Origin: Bradyrhizobium jicamae
GTDB taxonomy: Bacteria; Pseudomonadota; Alphaproteobacteria; Rhizobiales; Xanthobacteraceae
Direction of reading: 5' to 3'
Length of the DNA stretch: 64,000 nt
Assembly (NCBI RefSeq): GCF_018130215.1
Contig: NZ_JAFCKQ010000009.1
Coordinates: 1-64,000 of the forward strand
Part shown: piece after piece, positions 41,907-51,666 of the stretch
Layout: every line of letters begins with the position of its first letter
How positions within the stretch are numbered: the first letter of the stretch is position 1
Notes under the pieces: model-generated
Databases searched by the model: none
Seen by the model: the letters and a program-made list of their open reading frames with translations, nothing else
What the model was told of the DNA's origin: nothing
Program-made: the position numbers and the translations under genes

Positions 41907-43505
41907 TCACTGACGAAGAATGGAGGATGTTTGCCCGTCATCGCTTCGCACGTCTGCCTTCCAGTAGGGGGCTCGCAAATCTCGCTTTAAAACCTTGCCC
42001 AGAGTATTGCGCGGGAGCAAGCCCCGAACTTCGATGCTGCTCAATCTCTGGGTCTTTCCTAGCTGGCCGTTTGCCCAATCCAGGATGATTGCGGGATCGA
42101 CCTGATGGCCTTCTCGCAGCACGACCAATCCGAGAGGACTTTCACCCCATTTGATGCTGGGTATGCCGATCACCGCAGCATCGCTGACAGCGGGGTGCCG
42201 ACAAAGCACGGCTTCGAGGTCGGACGCATAAACATTGAACCCACCCGAGATGATCATGTCCTTCTTGCGATCAGAAAGGTGCAGGTAGCCCTCACTATCG
42301 AACCAGCCGATATCACCGGAGCGGAAATAACGTTGTCCGTCGCTGTCATTCCAAACTATGGCGGCGGATTCCACAGGACGGTTGTGGTACCCCCGCATCA
42401 TGATCGGCCCACGGCCGACAATCTCTCCCACCTGGCCATCGAGGAGTTCGTTCCCAGCGTCATCAATGATCTTGATAACGCAACCGAACGCCGGCTTTCC
42501 AACCGTGTCCAACTTTCCCGCATCGGCCTTCACATCAAGGGTGCAGATGCCGCCACCCTCTGTCAATCCGTACATCTCAAGTAACGGACCGGGCCACCGG
42601 CGTACAATCTCCTCTTTCAAACGGGATTGCATCGGCGCCGATGTGGTCATCTTGAACGAGAAGGAGCGCAGATCAAATTCGTTGAACGTGGGCTCCGCAA
42701 GTATCCGCTGGTACTGGACCGGGACGAGAATGGTGTGCGTCGCGCGCTCGCGTTCAGCGAGTTCGAGATAGTCTCGCGCATTGAACTTGGGCATCACGAT
42801 AACTGCGCCTCCGAGACCGAGTGTCGGCAACCAGGCGGCCAGGGTTGTATTGGAATACAGCGGCGTAGCGACGAGACTTCGACAACCGGGACCGAATCCG
42901 ATGTCCTTGAACCGATCGAGCGTCGTCGTTCGGGTCGCATGGTTGTGCATGATCCCCTTTGGCGCGCCTGTCGTTCCGGATGAATAGATGATGTTGAACA
43001 GCATCCCCGGATCGATCTGTACATCTGGCATCTCGTTACTGGCGCCGATAACCAAATCGCCGTAGTTCACAAAGCCGTCCGCCGTGGCATCGAAGAGGAT
43101 TGCTGCGCCGGGCAACAGAGAACTAGCAGCCGCCAACCGCCGCCCCGTCTCGATCATGTCCATCGAAACGAAAAGCACTCTGGCCCCAGAGTCAGCGACC
43201 ATCAGTTCGAGCTGCTCTGGAGATGCCATGGGCGAAAGGGGACACACGCAGCCACCTGCTCGCAACGCTCCAAGAAAAGCTTGCAAGTAGGCAGCCGATG
43301 GCGAGGCCAGAATCGCGACGCGGTCTCCGGCTTCAACACCCAAGGCCCTTAATGCATTTGCGCAGCGGGTCACCGATAAGTCGAAATCGCGATAGGTGAA
43401 CCGGCCGCTGTCCGCAACAACCGCCTCGGCGTCAGGGGTAGCATGTGCAAACCGCGAAATCCGGGTGCTAATGTCGATGAAGGTCGAGTCCTGCTCTTGC
43501 TCCAT
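41907..43505 (-). CDS. AMP-forming acyl-CoA synthetase/ligase
   Basis: A 532-aa enzyme that activates a carboxylic acid to its CoA thioester with ATP. The P-loop-like motif is YSSGTTGAPKG (about 190), the A5-like motif YGLTEGGGICT (about 320), the hinge YLHSDRKKDMI-like block is HLSDRKKDMIISGG (about 425), and the C-terminal catalytic Lys is in NTLGKVLKR. Length and motifs are complete. It is the downstream partner of the HpaB-type gene on the minus strand (146 bp gap). Together they probably process one aromatic or unsaturated acid. Confidence 0.92.
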   Translation of the reverse strand: MEQEQDSTFIDISTRISRFAHATPDAEAVVADSGRFTYRDFDLSVTRCANALRALGVEAGDRVAILASPSAAYLQAFLGALRAGGCVCPLSPMASPEQLELMVADSGARVLFVSMDMIETGRRLAAASSLLPGAAILFDATADGFVNYGDLVIGASNEMPDVQIDPGMLFNIIYSSGTTGAPKGIMHNHATRTTTLDRFKDIGFGPGCRSLVATPLYSNTTLAAWLPTLGLGGAVIVMPKFNARDYLELAERERATHTILVPVQYQRILAEPTFNEFDLRSFSFKMTTSAPMQSRLKEEIVRRWPGPLLEMYGLTEGGGICTLDVKADAGKLDTVGKPAFGCVIKIIDDAGNELLDGQVGEIVGRGPIMMRGYHNRPVESAAIVWNDSDGQRYFRSGDIGWFDSEGYLHLSDRKKDMIISGGFNVYASDLEAVLCRHPAVSDAAVIGIPSIKWGESPLGLVVLREGHQVDPAIILDWANGQLGKTQRLSSIEVRGLLPRNTLGKVLKRDLRAPYWKADVRSDDGQTSSILRQ

Positions 43506-43651
43506 GTGGGTCCTCTCGCGTTCCCCGCCGCTTTTTTCTTCTGAACCGCTCGGCTATCTTTCAGGCGCGCCGCGCAAACGCTGCGGCCACCCGGATCAGC
43601 GCGCTGCTCCCCGCGGTCCGCATGACCTTATGCATTGCTTATCGCAAAGCT

Positions 43652-45037
43652 CTAAAGCTCGGGCGAGAGGTGAGCCGCCTCAAGCGCTCTGTTCTTGGCA
43701 GCTTCGATATCGTAGCGCCCTCTGGTCACAATTCGCTGCGCGTACAGGCCGCCTCCCGATTGCAGCATTGCGATTGACCACCAGGACCCATTGGCGCCGG
43801 CCGTAAAGTCATAGATCGCGTGAAAGAGCTTCGTCCGGTAGCTGCCGTCGACTGACTGCTTGGTTCCCATGTACTTGCGGATCAGATGTCCGACTTCCTC
43901 GTTTTCCAGATCAGCAACCGAGGGCGCGGTTTGAATCGAACCGCCTGCAATATCGTGCAAATCTCGCACCATCGTATTGAAATTATAGGCTCCGAAATAC
44001 TTCCCGGCGTTTGTGTAGAGCTCGTCAGGGAATGCCGATCCATCCGAGCTATACCCGCACTTATCGATCGCCGCATCCAGGCATGCTCGCACGATCGTGG
44101 CGTTGATGATCATCGTCGAGATTTTTTCCTTGATATGGGCGATCTTGTCCAGGCCGTTTGCCTCCGCAACCAGCTGAGCGAAGCCGACCATTTTGTCATA
44201 GCCGTTCGCCATCGCGGCCAGTCCGCCAATCCGCTCCCACAACCCGAGAGAGTGCGCGAATACAGCCGCCAGCTCGGGGTGACCATCCAGAAAAATACGC
44301 TCGTTGGGAACGAAGACGTCGTCGAAAATGACGAAACTGTCCGGCGTATGTTTGCGGCTCGAAATGGGAAAGCGACGCTGGTCGACGTGCCTCGGTGCGT
44401 AGTCGACGTCGACGATTCTTACTCCCGGCGCATTCACGGGTACCATGCAGGCGATTGAATACTCGTCCTCACCCGCTTTCATGGACTTGGTTGGGATTGT
44501 CATCAACTCGTGGGCAATCGAAGCCGCCGTGATGTGCAACTTGGCGCCCCGAATGACGACGCCATCCGGCCGTCGCTCGACAACATGAACGTAAGCGTCC
44601 GGGTCGTCCTGTTGACTTGGCTTTCGTGAACGATCGCCCTTGCCATCCGTAATGCACTGGGCGATGCGAACGTCGCGCGCTTGCGCATCCTTTACCCATG
44701 CGCGGATGCGCGCGGCATTTTCCGGTAGCGCCGATTCGATGCGTCCCGCTGCGGTGAGAAGGGTCATCATCGACGCACTCGTCACCTCGAGCAGGATGTC
44801 ATCCTCCTCGAGCTTGGTTGCGTGATGACGCAAATCTTCGGTCGACCTCAGTATTCGCGTGGTTGCGCGAACGGCGTCCGGGTTTGGATCGTAACCGCGG
44901 TCATACAGTTTTGCAGAAACCTCAACCGGCACCTTGAAGACCGGATGGTTCGCCATGTCGGTAACGAGCGCCCCCTCGATAAAAACTCGTCTGCCGTCGT
45001 TCAGCGATTGCTTGTATTGCTCGCCGGTCATCATCAT
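43652..45037 (-). CDS. 4-hydroxyphenylacetate 3-hydroxylase (HpaB) family flavoenzyme
   Basis: A 461-aa protein of the HpaB/4-hydroxybutyryl-CoA dehydratase superfamily: MTGEQYKQSLNDGRRVFIEG at the start, then TDGKGDRSRKPS and RPDGVVIRGAKLHITAAS, which line the flavin pocket. The Cys ligands that hold the [4Fe-4S] cluster of 4-hydroxybutyryl-CoA dehydratase appear to be missing (SMMTLLTAAG region), so a flavin-dependent monooxygenase role is more likely. The ATG at 45037 (first of three) has GGGAG nine bases upstream; the longer TTG start is weaker. No reductase gene (hpaC) is adjacent. Confidence 0.82.
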   Translation of the reverse strand: MMMTGEQYKQSLNDGRRVFIEGALVTDMANHPVFKVPVEVSAKLYDRGYDPNPDAVRATTRILRSTEDLRHHATKLEEDDILLEVTSASMMTLLTAAGRIESALPENAARIRAWVKDAQARDVRIAQCITDGKGDRSRKPSQQDDPDAYVHVVERRPDGVVIRGAKLHITAASIAHELMTIPTKSMKAGEDEYSIACMVPVNAPGVRIVDVDYAPRHVDQRRFPISSRKHTPDSFVIFDDVFVPNERIFLDGHPELAAVFAHSLGLWERIGGLAAMANGYDKMVGFAQLVAEANGLDKIAHIKEKISTMIINATIVRACLDAAIDKCGYSSDGSAFPDELYTNAGKYFGAYNFNTMVRDLHDIAGGSIQTAPSVADLENEEVGHLIRKYMGTKQSVDGSYRTKLFHAIYDFTAGANGSWWSIAMLQSGGGLYAQRIVTRGRYDIEAAKNRALEAAHLSPEL

Positions 45038-45339
45038 GCTGCTGATCTCCCATCTCAAATTGTTCTAGCAATAAGTGGCAGCCCTGGCGGGGCCAGGCAG
45101 AAGCCGGCGGCGCTTGCAGAGCTCAGATCGGTGTCGCGAGCGAAGCTCTTGCGCTCTCGACAGTCGCCGGCAACATGGCGGAAGTTCCGGTAAACCCGGA
45201 AAGGCCGCTATGTGTTTCTCGTGTGCCATGGGGCCTTGGTCGCGCCAGAGGAAACCATAACTTGTGTTATCTTATATCGGAAGGGAAAAACCGTTTCAAT
45301 TGCGAAGTCTGCCGGCGCGACGAACGCGGGGTGTCGTTC

Positions 45340-46140
45340 TCAGGCCTTTGGCGCGATCATGCGTGCGACCATGTCACCATACTGGTCCCCGAGTTCCTCG
45401 GGCAGCAGCGGACCAGCGGCCGAGAACCAGGTCGCGACCGAAACGCACAATGACATGATCGATATGCGGATGACCCTTTCGTCCTCGAAATCAAACTGGC
45501 CGCGCGCGCGACCGGCAAGCAGGCATTCAATGAAGATCTTGTTGACCTGGTGGCGCAATGCGACGATCACCTGCTGCTGATCAGGTGATAACACATCGAA
45601 CTCGAAAGTCGCGGCGTGCACCGCTGTATGCATGCGGGCGCTGCACCGGGCGTAGCTGGAGACCAGGGCGCGCAGTTTCTTGGTCGGATCGATCTCAGTG
45701 GCGGCGGCCCGCTTGAGATCCACCAGCATCGCAGTCGCCAATGCTACCGTGAGCTTGAACAGGAGCTCCTGCTTACTACGAAAGTGTACGTAGAGTGCTG
45801 CGGGCGACATGTCAGCAGCGCGCGCAATATCGCGGGTGGTGGTGCCGTGAAAACCTCTGGATGCAAAGCTTTCGACGGCTGCGATCAGCAGTTTGCGCAC
45901 CGAGTTGCGCTTTTGGTCATTGCTGAATTCCGCGGAAATGCCCTGATTGATCGATTCGGCGAAGGCAATGATTTCGGCGCCCGAAAATCGACGGTTGCTC
46001 GCGGGAGTAGTGAGCGCTGCGGCCGATTTGGCCGACACGCGCGCATGCGCCGCATCCGGCCTCTGTTGGCGGCGTGGCGCGATCGTAACTCCCGCCTTGG
46101 CGCCGGTCTTGGCTTTCGATTTGGTCTTAGCCTTTTGCAC
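45340..46140 (-). CDS. TetR-family transcriptional regulator
   Basis: A 266-aa protein. A basic, disordered N-terminal tail (QKAKTKSKAKTGAKAG.., about 70 aa) precedes the TetR helix-turn-helix (AAVESFASRGFHGTTTRDIA, then AADMSPAALYVHFRSKQEL), followed by the helical ligand domain. The GTG at 46140, after GGGGGTGTAAC, was chosen. An ATG-initiated frame reaches 46284 but lies in the divergent promoter. It sits between two divergent catabolic units (HpaB/ligase and ligase/Liv operon) and probably represses one or both, with an acyl-CoA as a plausible effector. Confidence 0.88.
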   Translation of the reverse strand: MQKAKTKSKAKTGAKAGVTIAPRRQQRPDAAHARVSAKSAAALTTPASNRRFSGAEIIAFAESINQGISAEFSNDQKRNSVRKLLIAAVESFASRGFHGTTTRDIARAADMSPAALYVHFRSKQELLFKLTVALATAMLVDLKRAAATEIDPTKKLRALVSSYARCSARMHTAVHAATFEFDVLSPDQQQVIVALRHQVNKIFIECLLAGRARGQFDFEDERVIRISIMSLCVSVATWFSAAGPLLPEELGDQYGDMVARMIAPKA

Positions 46141-46259
46141 GTTACACCCCCGCTTGACACCCTTGGAAACATGGCGCCAAATTGAACTAAGCAAGCGCTT
46201 AGTCATAGAGCGTGACAATACCTTGGGTTGGGCCGGGGGAAAAGGGTGCGGAGACGCCG

Positions 46260-47822
46260 ATGACCGTCGCATCGTGGATTGCACGCAATGCTGGATGGCG
46301 GCCAGACAAGCTCGCGCTCGTTTCCGGTGATCGAAGATATACTTACTCGCAGTTCAACAGCCGCGTGAACCGTCAGGTCAATGGCCTTCTGGCTGCCGGA
46401 TTGAAAAAGGGCGACCGCGTCGCCGTGCTCGCCAACAATACCTCCGAAGCGGTCGAGGCGGTCGCGGCGGCAGCGAAGGGCGGGTTTGTCCACGTGCCAA
46501 TCAGCTTTCGCCTGTCGCCGCGCGAGGTCGAGCAGATCCTGCGGCATAGTGGCGCGCGATTTCTGTTTCTGGAGCAGGAATTTGCGGAGACTGTGAACAA
46601 GATCGGCCAATGCCCGGATCTTGTTCGGATCGTCAGACACAATCCTGCGGATGCGGCCACCTCGGAGCACGAGGCCTGGCTCGCGGCCCAGGACGATGCC
46701 GAACCCGCGGTCGACGTGACGGGCGACGACAACTTTCTCATTGTCTACACGAGCGGCACGACAGGATCGCCGAAGGGGGCGCTGTTTCAGCAAAAGCACA
46801 GTGTTGCCCATGCGCCCGTGCCCGTCATCCTCTACGACATCAAGGAGGATAGCCGTCTGCTGATGGTCTATCCGCACAATTCGATCGCCTCGATCAACAT
46901 GTACTACGTACCGGCCTGGCTGGTCGGTGGAACCATCGTTCTGGCCGATGCGCGCGGGTTCTCCGCGGAGCGCTGGCTTTCGCAGGTGCAGGCGGAGCGG
47001 ATCACGCACTGCCATCTCGTGCCGACGATGCTCATTCGCGTTCTCGAAAGCGGCGCTGTCCCATCCTATGACGTGTCGTCTCTGGAGACGATCGGATACG
47101 GGTCCGCGCCGATGCCCCGTGAGCGCGTCGAGCAACTGGCCGCCACTTTCGGAGACATTCTCGTCCAGGGCTACGGCATGACCGAAACGTCTTCGCTGGC
47201 AGCCGTTCTGACTAAAGCCGATCATCTCAAGGCGCTCGCCGGGGACGGCCGGCAGCTCGCCGCCTGCGGGCGACCCGTGTTCGGGACGGAGCTGCGGGTC
47301 GTGAACGAGAACGGTGACGAGGTCAGCGGCGAGGAGGTCGGCGAGATCATCTTTCGCGGCCAGTACATTACTCCCGGCTATTGGAACGATCCGGAACGAA
47401 CGGCGCAGGCAATACGCGACGGCTGGCTTCATTCCGGCGATCTCGCGCGCGTCGATCAGGATGGATACATCTATGTCGTGGACCGCAAGAGCGACATCAT
47501 CATCTCTGGCGGCTACAACGTCTCGTCCAAGGAGGTCGAGGAAGTGCTGTGCTGGCACGAATCGGTACGCGAGGCGGCCGTCGTTGCGCGGCCGGACCCC
47601 GAATGGGGTGAGCGTGTTCACGCCTTTATCGTGCCGCGTGAAGGCCACAACGCCGACCAGGCTACGCTGATCGACTTCTGCCGACAGAAGCTGGCGCGGA
47701 TGAAGTGTCCCGATCGCATCGAATTCGTAGCGGAATTGCCGCGCAATGCCTTGGGGAAGCTCGTAAAGGGCGAACTGCGCGCTCGCGTTTCTCGTGACAC
47801 GTTGCAGGCAGCGCGAACCTGA
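46260..47822 (+). CDS. AMP-forming acyl-CoA synthetase/ligase
   Basis: A 520-aa enzyme with YTSGTTGSPKGA (about 165), QGYGMTETSSLAAV (about 305), the adenylate-binding GDLARVDQDGYIYVVDRKSD block (about 400) and C-terminal Lys in NALGKLVKGE. It is divergent from the TetR gene and first in the plus-strand operon that continues into the Liv transporter 60 bp on. The ATG at 46260 gives the usual ligase N terminus (TVASWIARNAGWRPDKLAL); a 16-residue longer start at 46212 is possible. Confidence 0.92.
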   Translation: MTVASWIARNAGWRPDKLALVSGDRRYTYSQFNSRVNRQVNGLLAAGLKKGDRVAVLANNTSEAVEAVAAAAKGGFVHVPISFRLSPREVEQILRHSGARFLFLEQEFAETVNKIGQCPDLVRIVRHNPADAATSEHEAWLAAQDDAEPAVDVTGDDNFLIVYTSGTTGSPKGALFQQKHSVAHAPVPVILYDIKEDSRLLMVYPHNSIASINMYYVPAWLVGGTIVLADARGFSAERWLSQVQAERITHCHLVPTMLIRVLESGAVPSYDVSSLETIGYGSAPMPRERVEQLAATFGDILVQGYGMTETSSLAAVLTKADHLKALAGDGRQLAACGRPVFGTELRVVNENGDEVSGEEVGEIIFRGQYITPGYWNDPERTAQAIRDGWLHSGDLARVDQDGYIYVVDRKSDIIISGGYNVSSKEVEEVLCWHESVREAAVVARPDPEWGERVHAFIVPREGHNADQATLIDFCRQKLARMKCPDRIEFVAELPRNALGKLVKGELRARVSRDTLQAART

Positions 47823-47881
47823 CTTTTATTTGCGAACACGCCGGCGAAGATCGGCGGACAGGACATGATCGGGAGGATGGG

Positions 47882-49027
47882 ATGAACTTGAGGATGTTGA
47901 GAGCACTGGCAATCTGCGTCGGCGCGGTAGCCATGATTGCTGGTTCCGCGCGCGCGCAGGACGCGCCTGTCAAGATTGGCGCGGTGCTGAGCCTCAGTGG
48001 GCCGGCTGCAGTATTCGGCATTCCGGAGCGCGACGCGATCCAGGCGATCGTTGCCAAGATGAGCTCGACGACCAAAGGCGGCCGCAAATTCGAGATCTCG
48101 TTCTATGATGACAAGAGTAATCCGACGGAAGCGACACGAGCGGTCAATCAGGCGATCAATGACAAGGTTGTCGCGATCGTCGGGCCAAGCACCGGCTCCG
48201 GCATTCTTGCCGCCGGTCCGATCGCGCAAAGGCTATCTACGCCACTGATTGGCCCGGCGGGCACATTGGCGATCACCGATCCAAAGAACGAATTCTACCC
48301 GTGGATCTTCCGCGCAGCGCCGAGCGACGCTTCCGATGTGCGCGCGATCCTCCAGGATATGGCCAAGGGTAATGCGAAGAAGGTAGGCATCTTTTATCAA
48401 GAGGATGCCTACGGAAAGACCGGCGTCGATCTCGCGCGCGAAGTGGGACCATCGCTCGGGCTCAATGTCGTGGAGACGGCGAGCGCTCCCTACACGGCGA
48501 CCGATCTCACGGCACAGGCGACAAAATTGCGGAACGCGGGGGCGCAGGCCGTTTTCCTGCAGATTTCCATTGCCGCCCTCGGATCCTCGTTCGTCAAAGC
48601 TGCGCGGCAGGTCGGGTTGTCCGTGCCGATCTACGCAAATGCCGGGTTGGCGCAACGGTCATTTGCCGAGAACGTCGGAAATGAAGTCGAGGGCCTGCGG
48701 ATCGTCAGCATCGGCAATCTGCCCTACGATCCGACTCCAGGCGAGGCTGAACTCGCCAAAATGCTGGAGGCGGCCGGCAAGCAGCCGCAGGGATGGGGTG
48801 AGCTTACGGGTTCTAATGCCCTGATGGCTGCGCTTGGCGCCATCGACAGGCAGAAGGGCAAGGATATCACCGGCGCAAGCATGCGCGAGACGCTCGAAAG
48901 CCTTTGCGACTTCGACAAATTCGCGCGCGGACGCGTCTGCTATTCGGCCAAGGACCACGACGGATGGCACGAGGATGCTCTGGTCATCACGGAAGTCCGC
49001 AACAAGCAGTTCCGCAGCGTGCCTTGA
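47882..49027 (+). CDS. Branched-chain-type ABC transporter substrate-binding protein (first system)
   Basis: A 381-aa periplasmic protein of the LivJ/K (Peripla_BP_6) family. Signal peptide residues 1-26 (ALAICVGAVAMIAGSARA), then VKIGAVLSLSGPAAVFGIPE with the ligand-binding SGP motif, AIVGPSTGSGILA and KKVGIFYQEDAYGKTG. GGGAGGATGGG precedes the ATG. Many Liv-type proteins in Rhizobiales bind aromatic or other carboxylic acids rather than amino acids. The ligase upstream supports an acid ligand. Confidence 0.92.
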   Translation: MNLRMLRALAICVGAVAMIAGSARAQDAPVKIGAVLSLSGPAAVFGIPERDAIQAIVAKMSSTTKGGRKFEISFYDDKSNPTEATRAVNQAINDKVVAIVGPSTGSGILAAGPIAQRLSTPLIGPAGTLAITDPKNEFYPWIFRAAPSDASDVRAILQDMAKGNAKKVGIFYQEDAYGKTGVDLAREVGPSLGLNVVETASAPYTATDLTAQATKLRNAGAQAVFLQISIAALGSSFVKAARQVGLSVPIYANAGLAQRSFAENVGNEVEGLRIVSIGNLPYDPTPGEAELAKMLEAAGKQPQGWGELTGSNALMAALGAIDRQKGKDITGASMRETLESLCDFDKFARGRVCYSAKDHDGWHEDALVITEVRNKQFRSVP

Positions 49028-49037
49028 TGAGGGCGGC

Positions 49038-49892
49038 GTGATTCATTTTGTGGAATATGTGCTCAGGGGTGCGCTGGCCGGCGCGATCTATGCGTTGCTG
49101 GCCGCACCCATGAGTCTTCTGTTCGCCACCGCACGGACGATCGACTTTGCGGTCGGCGCCTATGCGCTGATCGCCGCAGCTGTCGCGGCCACGATCGGCG
49201 GCATCGCGGGAGCTGAGGCCGGGCTCGCCGCAGCGATGCTGAGTGCGGCAATCATGTCTCTGATTTTCGTCGGCTTGAAGCGGCTCGGATGCGAGGACGG
49301 CATCGTCTTTGCTCTGGCAAGTTTCGGACTGTCCGCGGTCATCGAGTCCTTCGTTCTCTGGTATTGGGGGGCAAGGTCTTTCATCGTCAGTTACGTCGCC
49401 GCATCGTGGTCGCTAGGCGGTATCCGTCTGGATCAACAGGGGTTGTTCAACTTGCTGATCGCTGCGATCGTCGTGGTCATCCTGCATGTCGTGGTGCGGC
49501 ACTCCTCGCTCGGCCGCATGATGCGCGCGTCCGCTGTCAACGCCGTTGGCGCCACCCTCGCGGCGATCCCCGTGGAAGGGTTGCAGATGGGCGTCTACCT
49601 GGCCGGCGGTTTGCTTGCGGGACTCGCGGGCCTCCTGGTGCTTTACAGCGCTGGAATTGACTTCACCGCGCCGCTCGGATTGACCTTGAGCGGCTTTGGC
49701 GCGGCGATCGTTTTCGGCGTGGGCAGTCCGTTGCGCTGTCTGTTCGGTGGGATCGCGATGGGCGTCGCCCAGGCCTTGGCATCCGGCTATCTCTCCGAGG
49801 CCTTGTCCGCCATGACGCCGTTCCTGTTCATACTCCTGGTGCTTTCGATGAGACCCGCAGACACCGAAGCGCTGGCGGGAGGACGGCCGTGA
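49038..49892 (+). CDS. Branched-chain-type ABC permease LivH (first system)
   Basis: A 284-aa inner-membrane protein with about eight helices. It starts IHFVEYVLRGALAGAIYALL, and the coupling region is HSSLGRMMRASAVNAVGATL (about 165-185). The GTG at 49038, with GAGGGCGGC upstream, gives the canonical LivH N terminus. Earlier frames lie inside the binding-protein gene. It overlaps the LivM gene by 4 bp. Confidence 0.9.
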   Translation: MIHFVEYVLRGALAGAIYALLAAPMSLLFATARTIDFAVGAYALIAAAVAATIGGIAGAEAGLAAAMLSAAIMSLIFVGLKRLGCEDGIVFALASFGLSAVIESFVLWYWGARSFIVSYVAASWSLGGIRLDQQGLFNLLIAAIVVVILHVVVRHSSLGRMMRASAVNAVGATLAAIPVEGLQMGVYLAGGLLAGLAGLLVLYSAGIDFTAPLGLTLSGFGAAIVFGVGSPLRCLFGGIAMGVAQALASGYLSEALSAMTPFLFILLVLSMRPADTEALAGGRP

Positions 49893-50875
49893 GTTTTGTT
49901 GCACGACGCGGGAACACGCTGGTGCTGGCGATATGCGTGTTGATCGCGCTGCCCGTCGTAACGCGGAATGCGGTCTGGACGGACAGTGCAGCCTTGCTTG
50001 GCATCTATGCGTTGCTCGCACTTTCGGTCGGCCTGAGTTACGGCCAGGCCGGCATTCTGACTTTGTCGCAGGCGGCGTTTGCCAGTCTCGGTGCCTATGC
50101 GGCTGCGATTTGCACGGTTCGTTGGGGCTGGCCGCCGCTTGCAGATCTTCCGGTCGCCCTGTTACTTCCGGCGCTGATCGCATTTCCGGTCGCGCGGCTG
50201 GTCGCGCGGCTGTCGCCGTTGGCGACGGCGCTGTCCACACTGGCAATCGGATCCATCATCGCCATCGCGATCCGCAGCGCTGACGACTTCACCGGCGGAT
50301 ATATGGGAATTGCCGGCGTTCCGAGCATCGGCTTTGTCAAAGCTCCCGCGAGCTATGCCTGGCTCATCTGGGCGATGGTCGTCATCGTCGTCTTCCTGTA
50401 CGAGAATCTCTGCCATTCGGCCTATGGTCGCGCCCTCAACGTATTGCGCTTCGATCAGGCGAGGGCTGCCGCCGATGGTGTGAACCCGCCAATGCTGGTC
50501 AGCGCGGCCTTCGCAATCTCATCGAGCATCGCAGGCGTGTCAGGCTGGCTCTATGCGCACTACATCAGCTTCGTCAGTCCGGAATCCCTCGACGCTCATC
50601 TGTCCATTTCAGCGCTGCTGATGGCTGTGGTGGGCGGCGCCGAATTCATCCTCGGTCCAATCCTGGGAACCTTGCTGCTCGACGGCCTGACCCGTCTTCT
50701 GCCGGCTGCCGAATTGCAGGGCGTCTATTACGGCATAGCGCTCATTGTGATCTTGCTGGTCGCGCGGCGGGGAATCTTCGGCCTCATCGAAGGCGGCCTG
50801 GCCCAGGTCAGGCAATTGAGACGGTCTCGCTCAGGCGAGGTGACGGCGCTCGAAATCGAGGCGAGCCGGCCATGA
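49889..50875 (+). CDS. Branched-chain-type ABC permease LivM (first system)
   Basis: A 328-aa membrane protein with the LivM block ALSVGLSYGQAGILTLSQAA (about 50-70) and the conserved coupling segment NLCHSAYGRALNVLRFDQAR (about 172-190). The GTG start overlaps the LivH stop (GTGA), and the end overlaps LivG. It forms the channel with LivH. Confidence 0.9.
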   Translation: MSFVARRGNTLVLAICVLIALPVVTRNAVWTDSAALLGIYALLALSVGLSYGQAGILTLSQAAFASLGAYAAAICTVRWGWPPLADLPVALLLPALIAFPVARLVARLSPLATALSTLAIGSIIAIAIRSADDFTGGYMGIAGVPSIGFVKAPASYAWLIWAMVVIVVFLYENLCHSAYGRALNVLRFDQARAAADGVNPPMLVSAAFAISSSIAGVSGWLYAHYISFVSPESLDAHLSISALLMAVVGGAEFILGPILGTLLLDGLTRLLPAAELQGVYYGIALIVILLVARRGIFGLIEGGLAQVRQLRRSRSGEVTALEIEASRP

Positions 50876-51666
50876 GCGGAGGGCTTGTCGCAAAGGGAAT
50901 GGAGGTATCTTTCGGTGGCGTCCGCGCGCTCCGTGGAGTGGACATCGTGGTCTCGCCGGGCGCGGTCATGGGTTTAATCGGCCGAAACGGCTCCGGCAAG
51001 TCTACCCTGTTCAACTGCATCACGGGTTTCGTGCGACCGAGCGGCGGTCGGGTTTCGGTCGACGGTAAGGATATTACGGGGATGCGGCCGCATCAGGTGG
51101 TCGCGAAGGGCGTAGGGCGCACATTCCAGACACCGCGGCTTGAAGCCCGGACGTCGGTTTTGACCGCAGTGACCTGCGGGCTCTATGCCTCGGTCCGGTC
51201 CTCCCTTGTCGGCGCGCTGTTCGGTTCGCCCTGGGCCATGCGCGAGGAGCGACTGCTGCGCGAACGCGCCGAAGCGGAGATGGAGCGACTGGGACTTGCC
51301 AATCTGCGCCACGTCGAGGTCGGCAAGCTGTCGCTGGGCCTCCTGAGGCTTGTCGAAGTCGCTCGCTGCCTTGTGTCCGGAGCACGCTTCGTCATGCTCG
51401 ATGAGCCTGCCGCCGGTCTGACCTCGGTCGAAAAGGACAAGCTCGCAGCCGAAGTCCGTGCCGTCGCGGCGCGAGGTCTCGGCGTCCTGCTGGTCGAGCA
51501 CAATATCGACATGGTGCGTCAATTGTGTCGGTCCGTTGCCGTGCTCGAGACTGGAAACGTGCTGTGCCAAGGCACTCCCGACGAGGTCCTGCGCAACGAT
51601 GACGTCATCCGCTCCTATCTGGGAGCGCTTGGGGACATCGAGGACGCGGCAGGAGGTTGGCAATGA
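50872..51666 (+). CDS. Branched-chain-type ABC ATPase LivG (first system)
   Basis: A 264-aa ATPase with Walker A GLIGRNGSGKS (about 37), signature region KLSLGLLRLVEVAR (LSLG in place of LSGG), Walker B RFVMLDEPAAGL and switch His in LLVEHNID. The LivG-type insertion between Walker A and signature is present (GRTFQTPRLEARTSV). It overlaps both neighbours. Confidence 0.92.
   Translation: MSGGLVAKGMEVSFGGVRALRGVDIVVSPGAVMGLIGRNGSGKSTLFNCITGFVRPSGGRVSVDGKDITGMRPHQVVAKGVGRTFQTPRLEARTSVLTAVTCGLYASVRSSLVGALFGSPWAMREERLLRERAEAEMERLGLANLRHVEVGKLSLGLLRLVEVARCLVSGARFVMLDEPAAGLTSVEKDKLAAEVRAVAARGLGVLLVEHNIDMVRQLCRSVAVLETGNVLCQGTPDEVLRNDDVIRSYLGALGDIEDAAGGWQ

Noticed and set aside
46203..47648. A 481-codon minus-strand frame
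   Set aside because: Exactly antisense to the acyl-CoA ligase at 46260, with no motif or start signal.
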